DNA of 64,000 bases from Paludibacterium sp. (lineage in GTDB: Bacteria; Pseudomonadota; Gammaproteobacteria; Burkholderiales; Chromobacteriaceae), in the NCBI RefSeq assembly GCF_019232825.1, contig NZ_JAFAND010000092.1:30642-94641 (forward strand), written 5' to 3'. The position numbers and the translations under genes are program-made. Under the pieces are notes generated by a model, which ran no database searches, was not told the origin of the DNA, and worked only from the letters and a program-made list of their open reading frames with translations. Positions within the stretch are counted from its first letter, which is position 1; each line of letters begins with the position of its first letter. Below are positions 9,809 through 17,903 of this stretch, one piece after another.

Positions 9809-11059
9809 TCAGCGCGACGGCGTGTCGGCGCGCAGCCACGCCTGCGCCGCCTGCCCAGCCCACTGCCCGGTCGCAAAACACGCCGTTAGCAGGTAGCCGC
9901 CGGTCGGCGCCTCCCAGTCGATCATTTCGCCGGCGACAAACACACCTGGCAGCGCGGTCAGCATGAGGTTGGCGTCGAGATCGGAGAAATCCACGCCGCC
10001 CGCGCTGCTGATCGCTTCATCGATGGGGCGTGTCGCGCGCACCGTGATCGGCAAGGCCTTGATCGCGGCCGCCAGCTTGCCCGCGTCTGCCATGCCCGCC
10101 TTGCCCAATTGCTCGTACAACAAGGCTGTCTTGATACCGCCGAGCCCTAAACGGCTTTGCAGATGACTGGAGATCGAGCGCGATCCACGCGGATGAAGGA
10201 CTTCGGCTTGCACGCGTTCTACATCGTAGCCGGGCGCCAGATCCAAGAAGAAGGTGGCGCTGCCTGTCGCCTTCAGCGTTTCGCGCAGTGGCCGCGAAAA
10301 AGCATAAATCAGGCTGCCTTCCACGCCATACGCGCTGATCACCATTTCGCCCTGGCGGCGCACGGTCTGACCATGCCGGTCGGTGAACGACAATGCCACC
10401 GATTTGAGTGGGGTGCCGGCGAATTTGTCGCGCAGATGCGCGCTCCAAGGCAGCTCGAAACCGCAATTGGCGCTTTCCAGCGTAGCGACCGCCACGCCGC
10501 GCGCTTGTAGCCAGGGCACCCAGGCGCCATCCGATCCCAGTTTCGGCCAACTGGCGCCGCCCAGCGCCAATACGGTTGCGTGCGGCTTGAGCGTCAATTC
10601 GCCGTCTGGTCCGACCAAGCGCAAAGCGCCATGCTCATCCCAGCCCAGCCAGCGATGGCGGACATGGAGACGCACGCCGCGGCTGCGCAGACGATGCAGC
10701 CAGGCCCGTAACAACGGGGCGGCTTTCATTTCGCGTGGAAACACGCGCCCCGAACTGCCGACGAAGGTTTGGATGCCCAGAGCGTGTACCCACGCGCGCA
10801 GCGCCTGCGGCCCGAAACGGTCGAGCATCGGCTGCAAAGCGGGTTGACGGTCGCCATAGCGCGCGCAGAAGGCATCGAAGCCTTCGCTGTGGGTAATGTT
10901 CAAGCCGCCGATGCCGGCTAGCAGCAATTTGCGGCCGAGCGAAGGCATCGCGTCGTAAACGTCGACCTGCACGCCGGCAAGGCTGAGCGCATCAGCCGCC
11001 ATGAGTCCGGCGGGGCCGCCGCCGATGATGACGACGGACGAGGGGGAATGATCAGACAC
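9809..11059 (-). CDS. NAD(P)/FAD-dependent oxidoreductase, HI0933/YhiN (BaiN) family
   Basis: GTG start; SSVVIIGGGPAGLMAADALSLAGVQVDVYDAMPSLGRKLLLAGIGGLNITHSE; C-term FVAGEMIDWEAPTGGYLLTACFATG. Confidence 0.9.
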   Translation of the reverse strand: MSDHSPSSVVIIGGGPAGLMAADALSLAGVQVDVYDAMPSLGRKLLLAGIGGLNITHSEGFDAFCARYGDRQPALQPMLDRFGPQALRAWVHALGIQTFVGSSGRVFPREMKAAPLLRAWLHRLRSRGVRLHVRHRWLGWDEHGALRLVGPDGELTLKPHATVLALGGASWPKLGSDGAWVPWLQARGVAVATLESANCGFELPWSAHLRDKFAGTPLKSVALSFTDRHGQTVRRQGEMVISAYGVEGSLIYAFSRPLRETLKATGSATFFLDLAPGYDVERVQAEVLHPRGSRSISSHLQSRLGLGGIKTALLYEQLGKAGMADAGKLAAAIKALPITVRATRPIDEAISSAGGVDFSDLDANLMLTALPGVFVAGEMIDWEAPTGGYLLTACFATGQWAGQAAQAWLRADTPSR

Positions 11060-11159
11060 GGGACGCGCCGAAAACGTAGTTGGGGGTGCGATTATACGCG
11101 TTCTCTGCCGATCGGGCCCATTTGGCAATGGTTGCGCGTTGCCATGCCGGGAGGCGGAG

Positions 11160-11189
11160 AAACAAAAAAGCCCTGATTTCTCAGGGCTT
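11160..11189 (-). repeat. 30-bp perfect direct repeat, copy 1 (terminator hairpin downstream of hicAB)
   Basis: aaacaaaaaagccctgatttctcagggctt, identical to 11872..11901. Confidence 0.95.
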
Positions 11190-11210
11190 GGGGACTTAGG
11201 GGGAGTAAGG

Positions 11211-11549
11211 TCATCCCGCGTGCAGTTCGTGATCGATCGCACCGCGTACCCAATCGTTCAAACTCATGCCGGACGCTGCCGCCGCTTGGGCCGATTCCGC
11301 GTGCAATTCTGGCGGGATACGTACATTGAACTTGCCCGAGTAGGCCTTGTACGGCTCGATGCCCTGTGCCTTGCAGATATCCAGGAATACTTGCAGCGAA
11401 GCGCGGCCTTCCGCTTCCAGCCCTGCCACATCGGTGGCGTAGAAGTCGGCGCCGCCGTTCAGGCCGACGAATTCACCACGGAACAGCTGAATATCCGGAT
11501 CGTAGGCAATGACGGCCTTATGGCCGTCGATGGTCATGATGTTGTTCAT
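11211..11549 (-). CDS. hicB: HicB family antitoxin
   Basis: MTIDGHKAVIAYDPDIQLFRGEFVGLNGGADFYATDVAGLEAEGRASLQVFLDICKAQGIEP...; C-term ribbon-helix-helix. Confidence 0.92.
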   Translation of the reverse strand: MNNIMTIDGHKAVIAYDPDIQLFRGEFVGLNGGADFYATDVAGLEAEGRASLQVFLDICKAQGIEPYKAYSGKFNVRIPPELHAESAQAAAASGMSLNDWVRGAIDHELHAG

Positions 11550-11800
11550 GGTCTCACTCCGTTTGCATCTAGCCATTTGCGAACGCTTTCCACTGCCCCC
11601 TTGTCGGTTTCCGGCGAGGGGTGGGGACGGTGGAACACCTTGACCTGACCAAATAAGACCACCGCGATGCGAGAACCCTCGCGCTCGATGATCTGGGCCC
11701 CTAGCTCTTGCATCAAGGCCTCGATCTCGCTCCAGCGAATGTTGCCGCTGACTGGCCGTTTGAAAAGCAGAGCGAGTGTGGCTTGGTGTTTGCGTTTCAT
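11546..11800 (-). CDS. hicA: HicA family toxin
   Basis: IRWSEIEALMQELGAQIIEREGSRIAVVLFGQVKVFHRPHP; overlaps hicB start by 4 nt. Confidence 0.9.
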   Translation of the reverse strand: MKRKHQATLALLFKRPVSGNIRWSEIEALMQELGAQIIEREGSRIAVVLFGQVKVFHRPHPSPETDKGAVESVRKWLDANGVRP

Positions 11801-11806
11801 TGTTTT

Positions 11807-11826
11807 ATGGTACTAAATAATGGTAC
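11807..11826. promoter_or_regulatory. Putative HicB operator/promoter of hicAB
   Basis: Direct repeats ATGGTAC at 11807-11813 and 11820-11826 (13-bp spacing), just upstream of the hicA start. Confidence 0.4.
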
Positions 11827-11871
11827 CACAAGCAAGCCATTGATGTGCGATGTTTTTGATTCAAAATCCAA

Positions 11872-11901
11872 AAACAAAAAAGCCCTGATTTCTCAGGGCT
11901 T
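11872..11901 (-). repeat. 30-bp perfect direct repeat, copy 2 (terminator of tRNA-Ser)
   Basis: aaacaaaaaagccctgatttctcagggctt; on minus strand hairpin plus T-tract directly downstream of tRNA-Ser. Confidence 0.95.
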
Positions 11902-11914
11902 TCATGTTGGTCAC

Positions 11915-12004
11915 TGGCGGAGAGGGTGGGATTCGAACCCACGTAGGACTTGCATCCTCCACTGATTTCGAGTCAGGGCCGTTCGGCCTCTCCGGCACCT
12001 CTCC
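11915..12004 (-). tRNA. tRNA-Ser(CGA)
   Basis: Minus strand ggagaggtgccggagaggccgaacggccctgactCGAaatcag...ggttcgaatcccaccctctccgCCA; long variable arm, encoded CCA. Confidence 0.95.
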
Positions 12005-12168
12005 GCTGCTCAGTGAGAGACGCATTCTAAGGATTGGGACATTCATTGTCAATGTGTTTTTCGCTATGAAACACCTGGGAACCGGTGTTTTGCCCCATGG
12101 CGCGTGCCGGCAGCAAAAAATGCAAATGTAATGTATTGTCAAATAAGAATAAATTAAAGGATAGAAAA

Positions 12169-12585
12169 ATGTTCGTGCCAGCGGGAAGCCAGGTATGGAG
12201 CCGCCAAAGCGGCGCGCTCGCCTGGTTGTATGTCGTGGGGCCTTGGGACGCGGAACGGGTGCGGGCGGCGCGCGAGTACTTCGAGGAGGCGCGTGCCGTG
12301 AAACCGTTACCGGAACCTTGGGGGCTGATCGTGGTGGCGTTGGCGTCCGCCGAATGCGTGCCGGAGGCGCTACTGGCGTTGCGCGCCGCCGCCTTGCGCG
12401 ATATCCGCCGCGAAGGGCGGGCGGCAACGGCTTGGGTGATGTCGCCGGAGTTGGCGGGCCGAAGCGTGATGGGCGCCGTGCTGCACAGCGTCTATCAAGA
12501 CATCGGTCCGATGGAGGTGTTCGATAACGAGGGCGCCGCCGAGACCTGGCTGCGCGCCCAGCTCTCGGGCCTCGCGCGCGGCTGA
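12169..12585 (+). CDS. Hypothetical protein, possibly SpoIIAA/STAS-like fold
   Basis: 138 aa; C-terminus MGAVLHSVYQDIGPMEVFDNEGAAETWLRAQL resembles STAS-like proteins. Confidence 0.55.
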   Translation: MFVPAGSQVWSRQSGALAWLYVVGPWDAERVRAAREYFEEARAVKPLPEPWGLIVVALASAECVPEALLALRAAALRDIRREGRAATAWVMSPELAGRSVMGAVLHSVYQDIGPMEVFDNEGAAETWLRAQLSGLARG

Positions 12586-12600
12586 GTCTGTGTCCGTTGA

Positions 12601-12760
12601 CATCCTCCCCCAGCTCTCGCTAACGCGCGCCGGTCTCGAGACCGGGAAGGAGGGGGATTCCTACGGCGCTATACGCTAGTCTGTATAGTCGCTTCGGTGG
12701 GTTCCTGGCCCGACGCCCTGACTTCAGGCGAAGTATCTGCACAGGCTAACCGGGAGTGTC
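12601..12760 (-). ncRNA. Predicted omega RNA (reRNA) overlapping tnpB 3' end and RE
   Basis: Position at tnpB 3' end; perfect palindrome ccggtctcgagaccgg (12630-12645); ends at the element boundary; 5' limit is a guess. Confidence 0.4.
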
Positions 12761-13883
12761 CCGCCCTTAGTACATTGATCGCGCCAACTATGTCGGCGTT
12801 GTTTTCGTAGCCGCATTCCACGCACTCGAACTGGGCTTGTGTCTGCCGATTATCCGCTGAGACGTGACCACAACACGGGCAGGTGCGACTGGTATTGCGG
12901 GGCGGTACCGCAATGAGATGCCCGCCACGCCATGCCAGCTTGTAGTCCAGTTGACGGCGGAACTCGAACCAGCCCTGATCGAGAATGGCTTTGTTCAGGC
13001 CAGACTTGGCCCGGACGTTCTTTCCCGGCTTCTCGGTGCTGCCTGCCGCCGACCTGGACATGTTCCGCACCTTCAAATCCTCGATACAGACAATCGCGTG
13101 GTTTTGGCTGATTGTTGTCGTGGCTTTGTGCAGGTAGTCGCGGCGGGCATTGCCGATACGGGCATGAATACGCTGGACGCGGGCTTTTGCTTTCTTCCAG
13201 TTGTTGCTGAACTTGGTCTTGCGGCTCATGGCCTGCTGCGTCTTACGCAGCGCGCTTTCGTGCCGTTTAAAACTGTTGAGCGGCACAAGATAGCTGCCGT
13301 CGCTCAGGGTGGCGAAACGGGCAATGCCCATGTCGATGCCGACCGCGCCGCCGTTGGGGATCGGCTGCGCAACCTCACGCTCGGTCTGGATGCTGACGAA
13401 CCACTTGCCGCACCACTGGCTGACGGTGATGTTCTTCGCTTCGCCCAGCACCTCGCGGCTGTTGCGATAGCGCAGCCAGCCCAACTTGGGCAGAAAGAGG
13501 CGGGAATTGACCTGATCGAGCTTGATCTGCTTCGGGTCGGGATAGCGAAAGCTGTCGGACTGGCCTTTCTTTTTGAAGCGCGGAAACTCAGCCCGCTTGG
13601 CGAAGAAGTTGGTGTAGGCCCGCGCCAAATCCTTGAGCGTCTGTTGCAGTGGATGCGTCGGCGCGTCCTTGAGCCACGGTGTTTCCGGGCCGTTGCGCCA
13701 CTCGGTGAGCAGCTTGCACAACTCGGCGTAGCCGAGCCTCTTCTCACCTTGCTCGTAGCGTTCCTTCTGCAACGCGAGTGCCTTATTGAAGACGAACCTG
13801 CACGAACCCGCGAAGCGGCGCATGTCGCGCTGCTGGTCGCCGGTCGGCATCAGTTCGTATTTGAAGGCTTGGCGGCGTTGCAT
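12669..13883 (-). CDS. tnpB: IS200/IS605 family TnpB (RNA-guided nuclease)
   Basis: RuvC motifs GIDMGIARFATLSDG, CIEDLKVRNM, NADIVGAINVLRAG; zinc finger CPCCGHVSADNRQTQAQFECVECG. Confidence 0.95.
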   Translation of the reverse strand: MQRRQAFKYELMPTGDQQRDMRRFAGSCRFVFNKALALQKERYEQGEKRLGYAELCKLLTEWRNGPETPWLKDAPTHPLQQTLKDLARAYTNFFAKRAEFPRFKKKGQSDSFRYPDPKQIKLDQVNSRLFLPKLGWLRYRNSREVLGEAKNITVSQWCGKWFVSIQTEREVAQPIPNGGAVGIDMGIARFATLSDGSYLVPLNSFKRHESALRKTQQAMSRKTKFSNNWKKAKARVQRIHARIGNARRDYLHKATTTISQNHAIVCIEDLKVRNMSRSAAGSTEKPGKNVRAKSGLNKAILDQGWFEFRRQLDYKLAWRGGHLIAVPPRNTSRTCPCCGHVSADNRQTQAQFECVECGYENNADIVGAINVLRAGHSRLACADTSPEVRASGQEPTEATIQTSV

Positions 13884-13900
13884 GCGGATAATATAGGCCT

Positions 13901-14314
13901 ATGAGCGACGACAACGATATTCGGCACGGAAGACACTGTTTCTTTATGATGCATGTCCAGTTGGTCTTCGTGACAAAATACCGCCGAGAGGTGTTCACCA
14001 AGAACATCTTGGACGACCTTCGCAGCATCTTCACCAGCGTCTGTGCCGACTTCGAGGCGGAACGGGTGGAATTCAACAGGGAAGACGATCACGTTCACCT
14101 GCGGGTGAACTATCCGCCGAAAGTGGCCGTGTCGGCGCTGGTAAACAGCCTGAAAGGCGTCTCCAGCCGCATGATCCGCAAGAAGAACTACCCGAGCCTC
14201 CGCAAGAAGCTGTGGGGTAGTGCACTGTGGTCGCCGTCCTACTCCGCCGGGCGCTGTGGCGGAGCGCCCATTGAGATCATCCGACACATCGAGCAACAGC
14301 AGACGCCACACTGA
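13901..14314 (+). CDS. tnpA: IS200/IS605 family TnpA-like Y1 transposase, likely catalytically defective
   Basis: HUH motif DDHVHLRV; C-term GGAPIEIIRHIEQQQTPH lacks the Tyr expected in the GGAP..(I/V)(I/V)(K/R)QYIE motif. Confidence 0.88.
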   Translation: MSDDNDIRHGRHCFFMMHVQLVFVTKYRREVFTKNILDDLRSIFTSVCADFEAERVEFNREDDHVHLRVNYPPKVAVSALVNSLKGVSSRMIRKKNYPSLRKKLWGSALWSPSYSAGRCGGAPIEIIRHIEQQQTPH

Positions 14315-14390
14315 CCGCCGCAAAGGACGCCTGCGGCGTCCGCGCTATCCTTCCCCCGGCCTGAAGGCCAAGGCTTGCCGCGCACCGGGT

Positions 14391-14421
14391 CAAAAAAAAC
14401 GCCATGCCCCGAGGCATGGCG
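14391..14421 (-). terminator. Rho-independent terminator of the downstream-strand symporter gene
   Basis: Minus strand cgccatgcc-tcgg-ggcatggcg followed by TTTTTTTT; the IS lies directly at the T-tract. Confidence 0.85.
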
Positions 14422-14445
14422 TATTCATGTCGGCTTGCCGAGCGA

Positions 14446-15675
14446 TCAGCTCTTGAGCTCGTTCTCCCACTTGGCCACCACGGCGGTGGCGATCGAGTTG
14501 CCCATGACGTTGGTCGCGGAGCGGCCCATGTCGAGGAAGTGGTCGATGCCGAGGATCAACAGCAGGCCGGCTTCCGGGATGTTGAACTGCGGCAGCATGG
14601 CGGCGATCACCACCAGCGAGGCGCGCGGCACGCCGGCCATGCCCTTGGAGGTCACCATGAACATCAGCAGCATGGTGATTTCCTGGGTCAGCGTCAGCGG
14701 GATGTTGAATGCTTGTGCCAGGAAGATGGTGGCAAAGGTGCAATACATCATCGAGCCGTCGAGGTTGAACGAATAGCCCACCGGCAGCACGAAGCTGGCG
14801 ATTTTGTTGGAAACGCCGAAGCGCTCCAGCTGCTCCAGGGTTTTCGGATAGGCGGCTTCCGAGCTGGCCGTGGAGAACGCGAGCAAGATCGGTTCGCGGA
14901 TCGAGCGCACCAACGTCAACACGCGCGGCCCGACGAACAGACTGCCGATCACGATCAAGACCGTCCACAACAGTAGAATCGACAGGTAGAACTCGCCCAG
15001 GAACTTGCCGTAGGTGCCGAGGATCGCCAGGCCATCCTTGGCGACGGTGGCGGCCAGCGCGGCAAACACGGCGACCGGCGCAACCATCATCACGTAGCCG
15101 GTCACTTTCAGCATCACGTGGGCGGCCACGTCCATCAGATCGACCAAGAGCTTGGCGCGCTCACCGAGTGCGGCGCAGGCGCTGCCGAAGAACAGCGAGA
15201 ACACCACGATCTGCAGGATCTCGTTGTTGGCCATGGCATCGAACACGCTCTTGGGGAAGGCGTGGGTGATGAAGTCCTTGACGCTCATGGCGCTGGCCTT
15301 GATGCCGGAATCGGCGTGCAGATCGGGCAGCGGCAGATTGACCGCTACGCCCGGCTTCAGCAGGTTGACCATGATCAGGCCGAGCGTCAGCGACAACAGC
15401 GAGGCGGAGATGAACCACATCAGCGTCTTGCCGCCGACACGGCCGACGCTCTTGGCGTCACCCATGCGAGCGATGCCGGCGACAAGCGTGGTGAAGACCA
15501 ACGGCGCGATGATCATTTTGATCAAGCGCAGGAAGATGTCGGTCAACATGCTGATGTTGTCGACGAACGATTTAAGGCCGGCGGCGTCGGAGGTGCCGGA
15601 ACGCACGATCAGGCCGGTGGCGATGCCCAGCACCATGCCGAGCAAGATGAACAGCGTGAGTTTTTTAGACTTCAT
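14446..15675 (-). CDS. Dicarboxylate/amino acid:cation symporter (GltP/DctA family)
   Basis: MKSKKLTLFILLGMVLGIATGLIV...; PVGYSFNLDGSMMY and MFMVTSKGMAGVP motifs. Confidence 0.93.
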   Translation of the reverse strand: MKSKKLTLFILLGMVLGIATGLIVRSGTSDAAGLKSFVDNISMLTDIFLRLIKMIIAPLVFTTLVAGIARMGDAKSVGRVGGKTLMWFISASLLSLTLGLIMVNLLKPGVAVNLPLPDLHADSGIKASAMSVKDFITHAFPKSVFDAMANNEILQIVVFSLFFGSACAALGERAKLLVDLMDVAAHVMLKVTGYVMMVAPVAVFAALAATVAKDGLAILGTYGKFLGEFYLSILLLWTVLIVIGSLFVGPRVLTLVRSIREPILLAFSTASSEAAYPKTLEQLERFGVSNKIASFVLPVGYSFNLDGSMMYCTFATIFLAQAFNIPLTLTQEITMLLMFMVTSKGMAGVPRASLVVIAAMLPQFNIPEAGLLLILGIDHFLDMGRSATNVMGNSIATAVVAKWENELKS

Positions 15676-16114
15676 GATAGTCGCGGGGTCCCTTGAGAAA
15701 GCGTATTCCATTTCCCGCCGTTGCCGTGATGCAGACTGTTATGGTTGTGGCGCCTGACGGCGCACGGGCAACGACGAACCGAGCCTCGCAAGTGTATTGA
15801 TCTTGTTCTGAAACGAGGCGTGGAAAACTCTGAAAGAGTTAGGGGGCGATTATAGACACCCTACTGGCGGCTGTCTTTGTTTTGGGTATGGTTGCCATAC
15901 TTTTTTGCATGACCTGCCGTTTTTTCGCCACTGCAGCATACTTTTCGGCAGAAAATTTATTTAAACGTCATTAAGCGGGCATTTTCTACCTTGCCGTTAA
16001 GGCAAGGTTTCCGCTGCTTCTTATTTAAAAGAATAGGTAAATTCGCTAGAACTCCGTTGTGTAGGGCGCAATCGACGCGCAACGCGCGGCATTGCGCCGA
16101 ACATCTGACGGATG

Positions 16115-17020
16115 TCACCGGCGGCGGCTAAACAGCGCCGGCTGATTGACCGCCAGCGCGGCCGCAATCAGCACCAGCGCGAGCCAGGCATTGACGCCGA
16201 TCTGCTCGCTGGCGATGACGGCGCCGATGAATACCCCGACCGGCGGCACCAGGTAGTTGGTCAGCGAGGTGAACACGGAGCCGGCCAATTGGATCAGACG
16301 GGCGAACATCAGGTAGACGATACCGGCGCAAAACACGCCCAGTACCAGGAGCGACCAGAGCGTATCGGCGCTGACGTGCAGCGTCCAGGGACGGTCGATC
16401 GCCGCCGCCAGCACGATCAGCGGCAGCGCGGCCAAGGCTAGTACATTGCGCACGGTAATGACCGGCGACAAACTACCCAGGCGGTTGAATAGCAGCAGGC
16501 TGATCGACACGCTGGCGGCAGCGCCGAGCACCGACAGGGCGCCAAGCAGGCTGCCGGCGCCATGGCCGCTCACGCCGGGCAGCACCAGCACCACGATGCC
16601 GGCAAAGCCGGTGGCCACGCTGAGGATGGCCGGCAATCGCCAATGCGGGCCGGTGACGAACAGCGGCGCCAGCACGATAGTGAAGATCGGAATGGTGCCC
16701 ATCAAGATCGAGGCTTCGCTGCTCTCGACCTGGGTTTGGCCCCAGCCGAGCAGCAAGAGCGGCAGCAGTGCTTCGAAGAAAGCCAGCAACAGGTAGGTCG
16801 GTAGCAGCCGGCGCCCCGCGGCGGCCGCCTGGCGCCGTTCGTCGGGCATGAATAAGCCGATCAGCGCCAGCGTGAGCGCGCCGATGCCGGCGCGGCCGGC
16901 GGCCAAGGTCAGTGGCGGCAGCTCGCGAATGACGATCTGATTGAAGATGAATTGCGCGCCCCAGATCAGAGCGATGGCCAACAACAACAGGTAATGACCG
17001 AGGGTCGGGTTTTTCTGCAT
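16115..17020 (-). CDS. DMT (EamA) family transporter
   Basis: MQKNPTLGHYLLLLAIALIWGAQFIFNQIVIRELPPLTLAAGRAGIGAL; ten hydrophobic segments. Confidence 0.88.
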   Translation of the reverse strand: MQKNPTLGHYLLLLAIALIWGAQFIFNQIVIRELPPLTLAAGRAGIGALTLALIGLFMPDERRQAAAAGRRLLPTYLLLAFFEALLPLLLLGWGQTQVESSEASILMGTIPIFTIVLAPLFVTGPHWRLPAILSVATGFAGIVVLVLPGVSGHGAGSLLGALSVLGAAASVSISLLLFNRLGSLSPVITVRNVLALAALPLIVLAAAIDRPWTLHVSADTLWSLLVLGVFCAGIVYLMFARLIQLAGSVFTSLTNYLVPPVGVFIGAVIASEQIGVNAWLALVLIAAALAVNQPALFSRRR

Positions 17021-17129
17021 GAAAGGCTTCCTTGGCAAAAAGACACATACGCCCACGCCGCCTGGCTGAGCGGGCGGTGTGGGAGCCTTCCGGTTTAGTC
17101 TGTTAGCGCCGGTTCGGGAACAGGCGCTC

Positions 17130-17897
17130 TTAGATGCCGGCGTGTTGCACCGGGTAGGGGTGTCCGATCAGAACCGGTAATACGTCGGACATAGGGGCCG
17201 TGTCGGCCGTGGTGTAAAAGCGATAGCCGTTCGGTTTTTGCGGCGCCTTGCCGGCCAACAGATCGGCGGCGCGCCGCGCGCTACCTTCGGCGGGATCGTC
17301 GAGCACGACATCAGGTCCGACGATGTCGCGAATCAGTGGCGCCAAGAACGGATAGTGGGTACAGCCGAGCACGATGTGGTCGACATTCTCTGCAAGTAAA
17401 GGTTCCACCACGGCGGCAACTTTTTCTCTGGCCTCGTCGCCGTCGATACGGCCGGCTTCGACCAGTTCAACCCAGCCGCGCCCCGGGCGCGGCAGCACTT
17501 CGACCGTACCGGCGTGCCGCTGCAGCAGCGAGTGGAAGCGGGCGCTTTGCAGCATAAACTCGGTGGCTAGCACCGCGATGCGCCCGGTGCGGCTCGCTCT
17601 AGCGGCCGGTTTGACCGCCGGCTCGATGGCCACGATCGGAATCGGCAATTCCTTGCGCATCGTGTCGACCGCGGCGCTGGTGGCGGTGTTACAGGCGACC
17701 ACCAGCAGCGACGCGCCTTGCTCATGCAAGAAGTGGCCGATGCGCAGGCTGCGCTCTATCAGTTGTTCGCGGCTCTTCGAGCCGTAGGGCACATAGGCTT
17801 GGTCAGCCAAGTAGGTGACCGGCCACTCGGGCAGCTCGCGGGTCACGGCACGCCAGACGGAGAGTCCGCCCAGGCCCGAATCGAACATGGCTATCAT
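17130..17897 (-). CDS. murI: Glutamate racemase
   Basis: MIAMFDSGLGGLSVWRAV...YVPYGSKS...VACNTATSAAV...LGCTHYPFL. Confidence 0.96.
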   Translation of the reverse strand: MIAMFDSGLGGLSVWRAVTRELPEWPVTYLADQAYVPYGSKSREQLIERSLRIGHFLHEQGASLLVVACNTATSAAVDTMRKELPIPIVAIEPAVKPAARASRTGRIAVLATEFMLQSARFHSLLQRHAGTVEVLPRPGRGWVELVEAGRIDGDEAREKVAAVVEPLLAENVDHIVLGCTHYPFLAPLIRDIVGPDVVLDDPAEGSARRAADLLAGKAPQKPNGYRFYTTADTAPMSDVLPVLIGHPYPVQHAGI

Positions 17898-17903
17898 GAT
17901 TTT

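Larger units (their letters stand above)
12597..14388 (-). mobile_element. IS200/IS605-family element (tnpA/tnpB divergent)
   Basis: RE ends ...gggggaggatgTCAA (12597-12600 side, minus strand); LE hairpins at 14325-14341 and 14358-14369; TTGAC target at 14389-14393 (minus strand). Confidence 0.85.

Noticed and set aside
11546-11800. HicA lacking the usual GSHH motif (reads GSRI) as evidence of a dead toxin
   Set aside because: I recall a HicA-like subfamily with EGSRVAVVL in this position, so it is probably subfamily-typical rather than a mutation
12085-12168. Upstream ATG extension of the 12169 ORF
   Set aside because: The extension is Lys/Asn-rich in an AT-rich leader; ATG at 12169 follows an RBS-like aaagg
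12864-13904. 346-aa plus-strand ORF antisense to tnpB
   Set aside because: Mirror frame of tnpB; no family motifs
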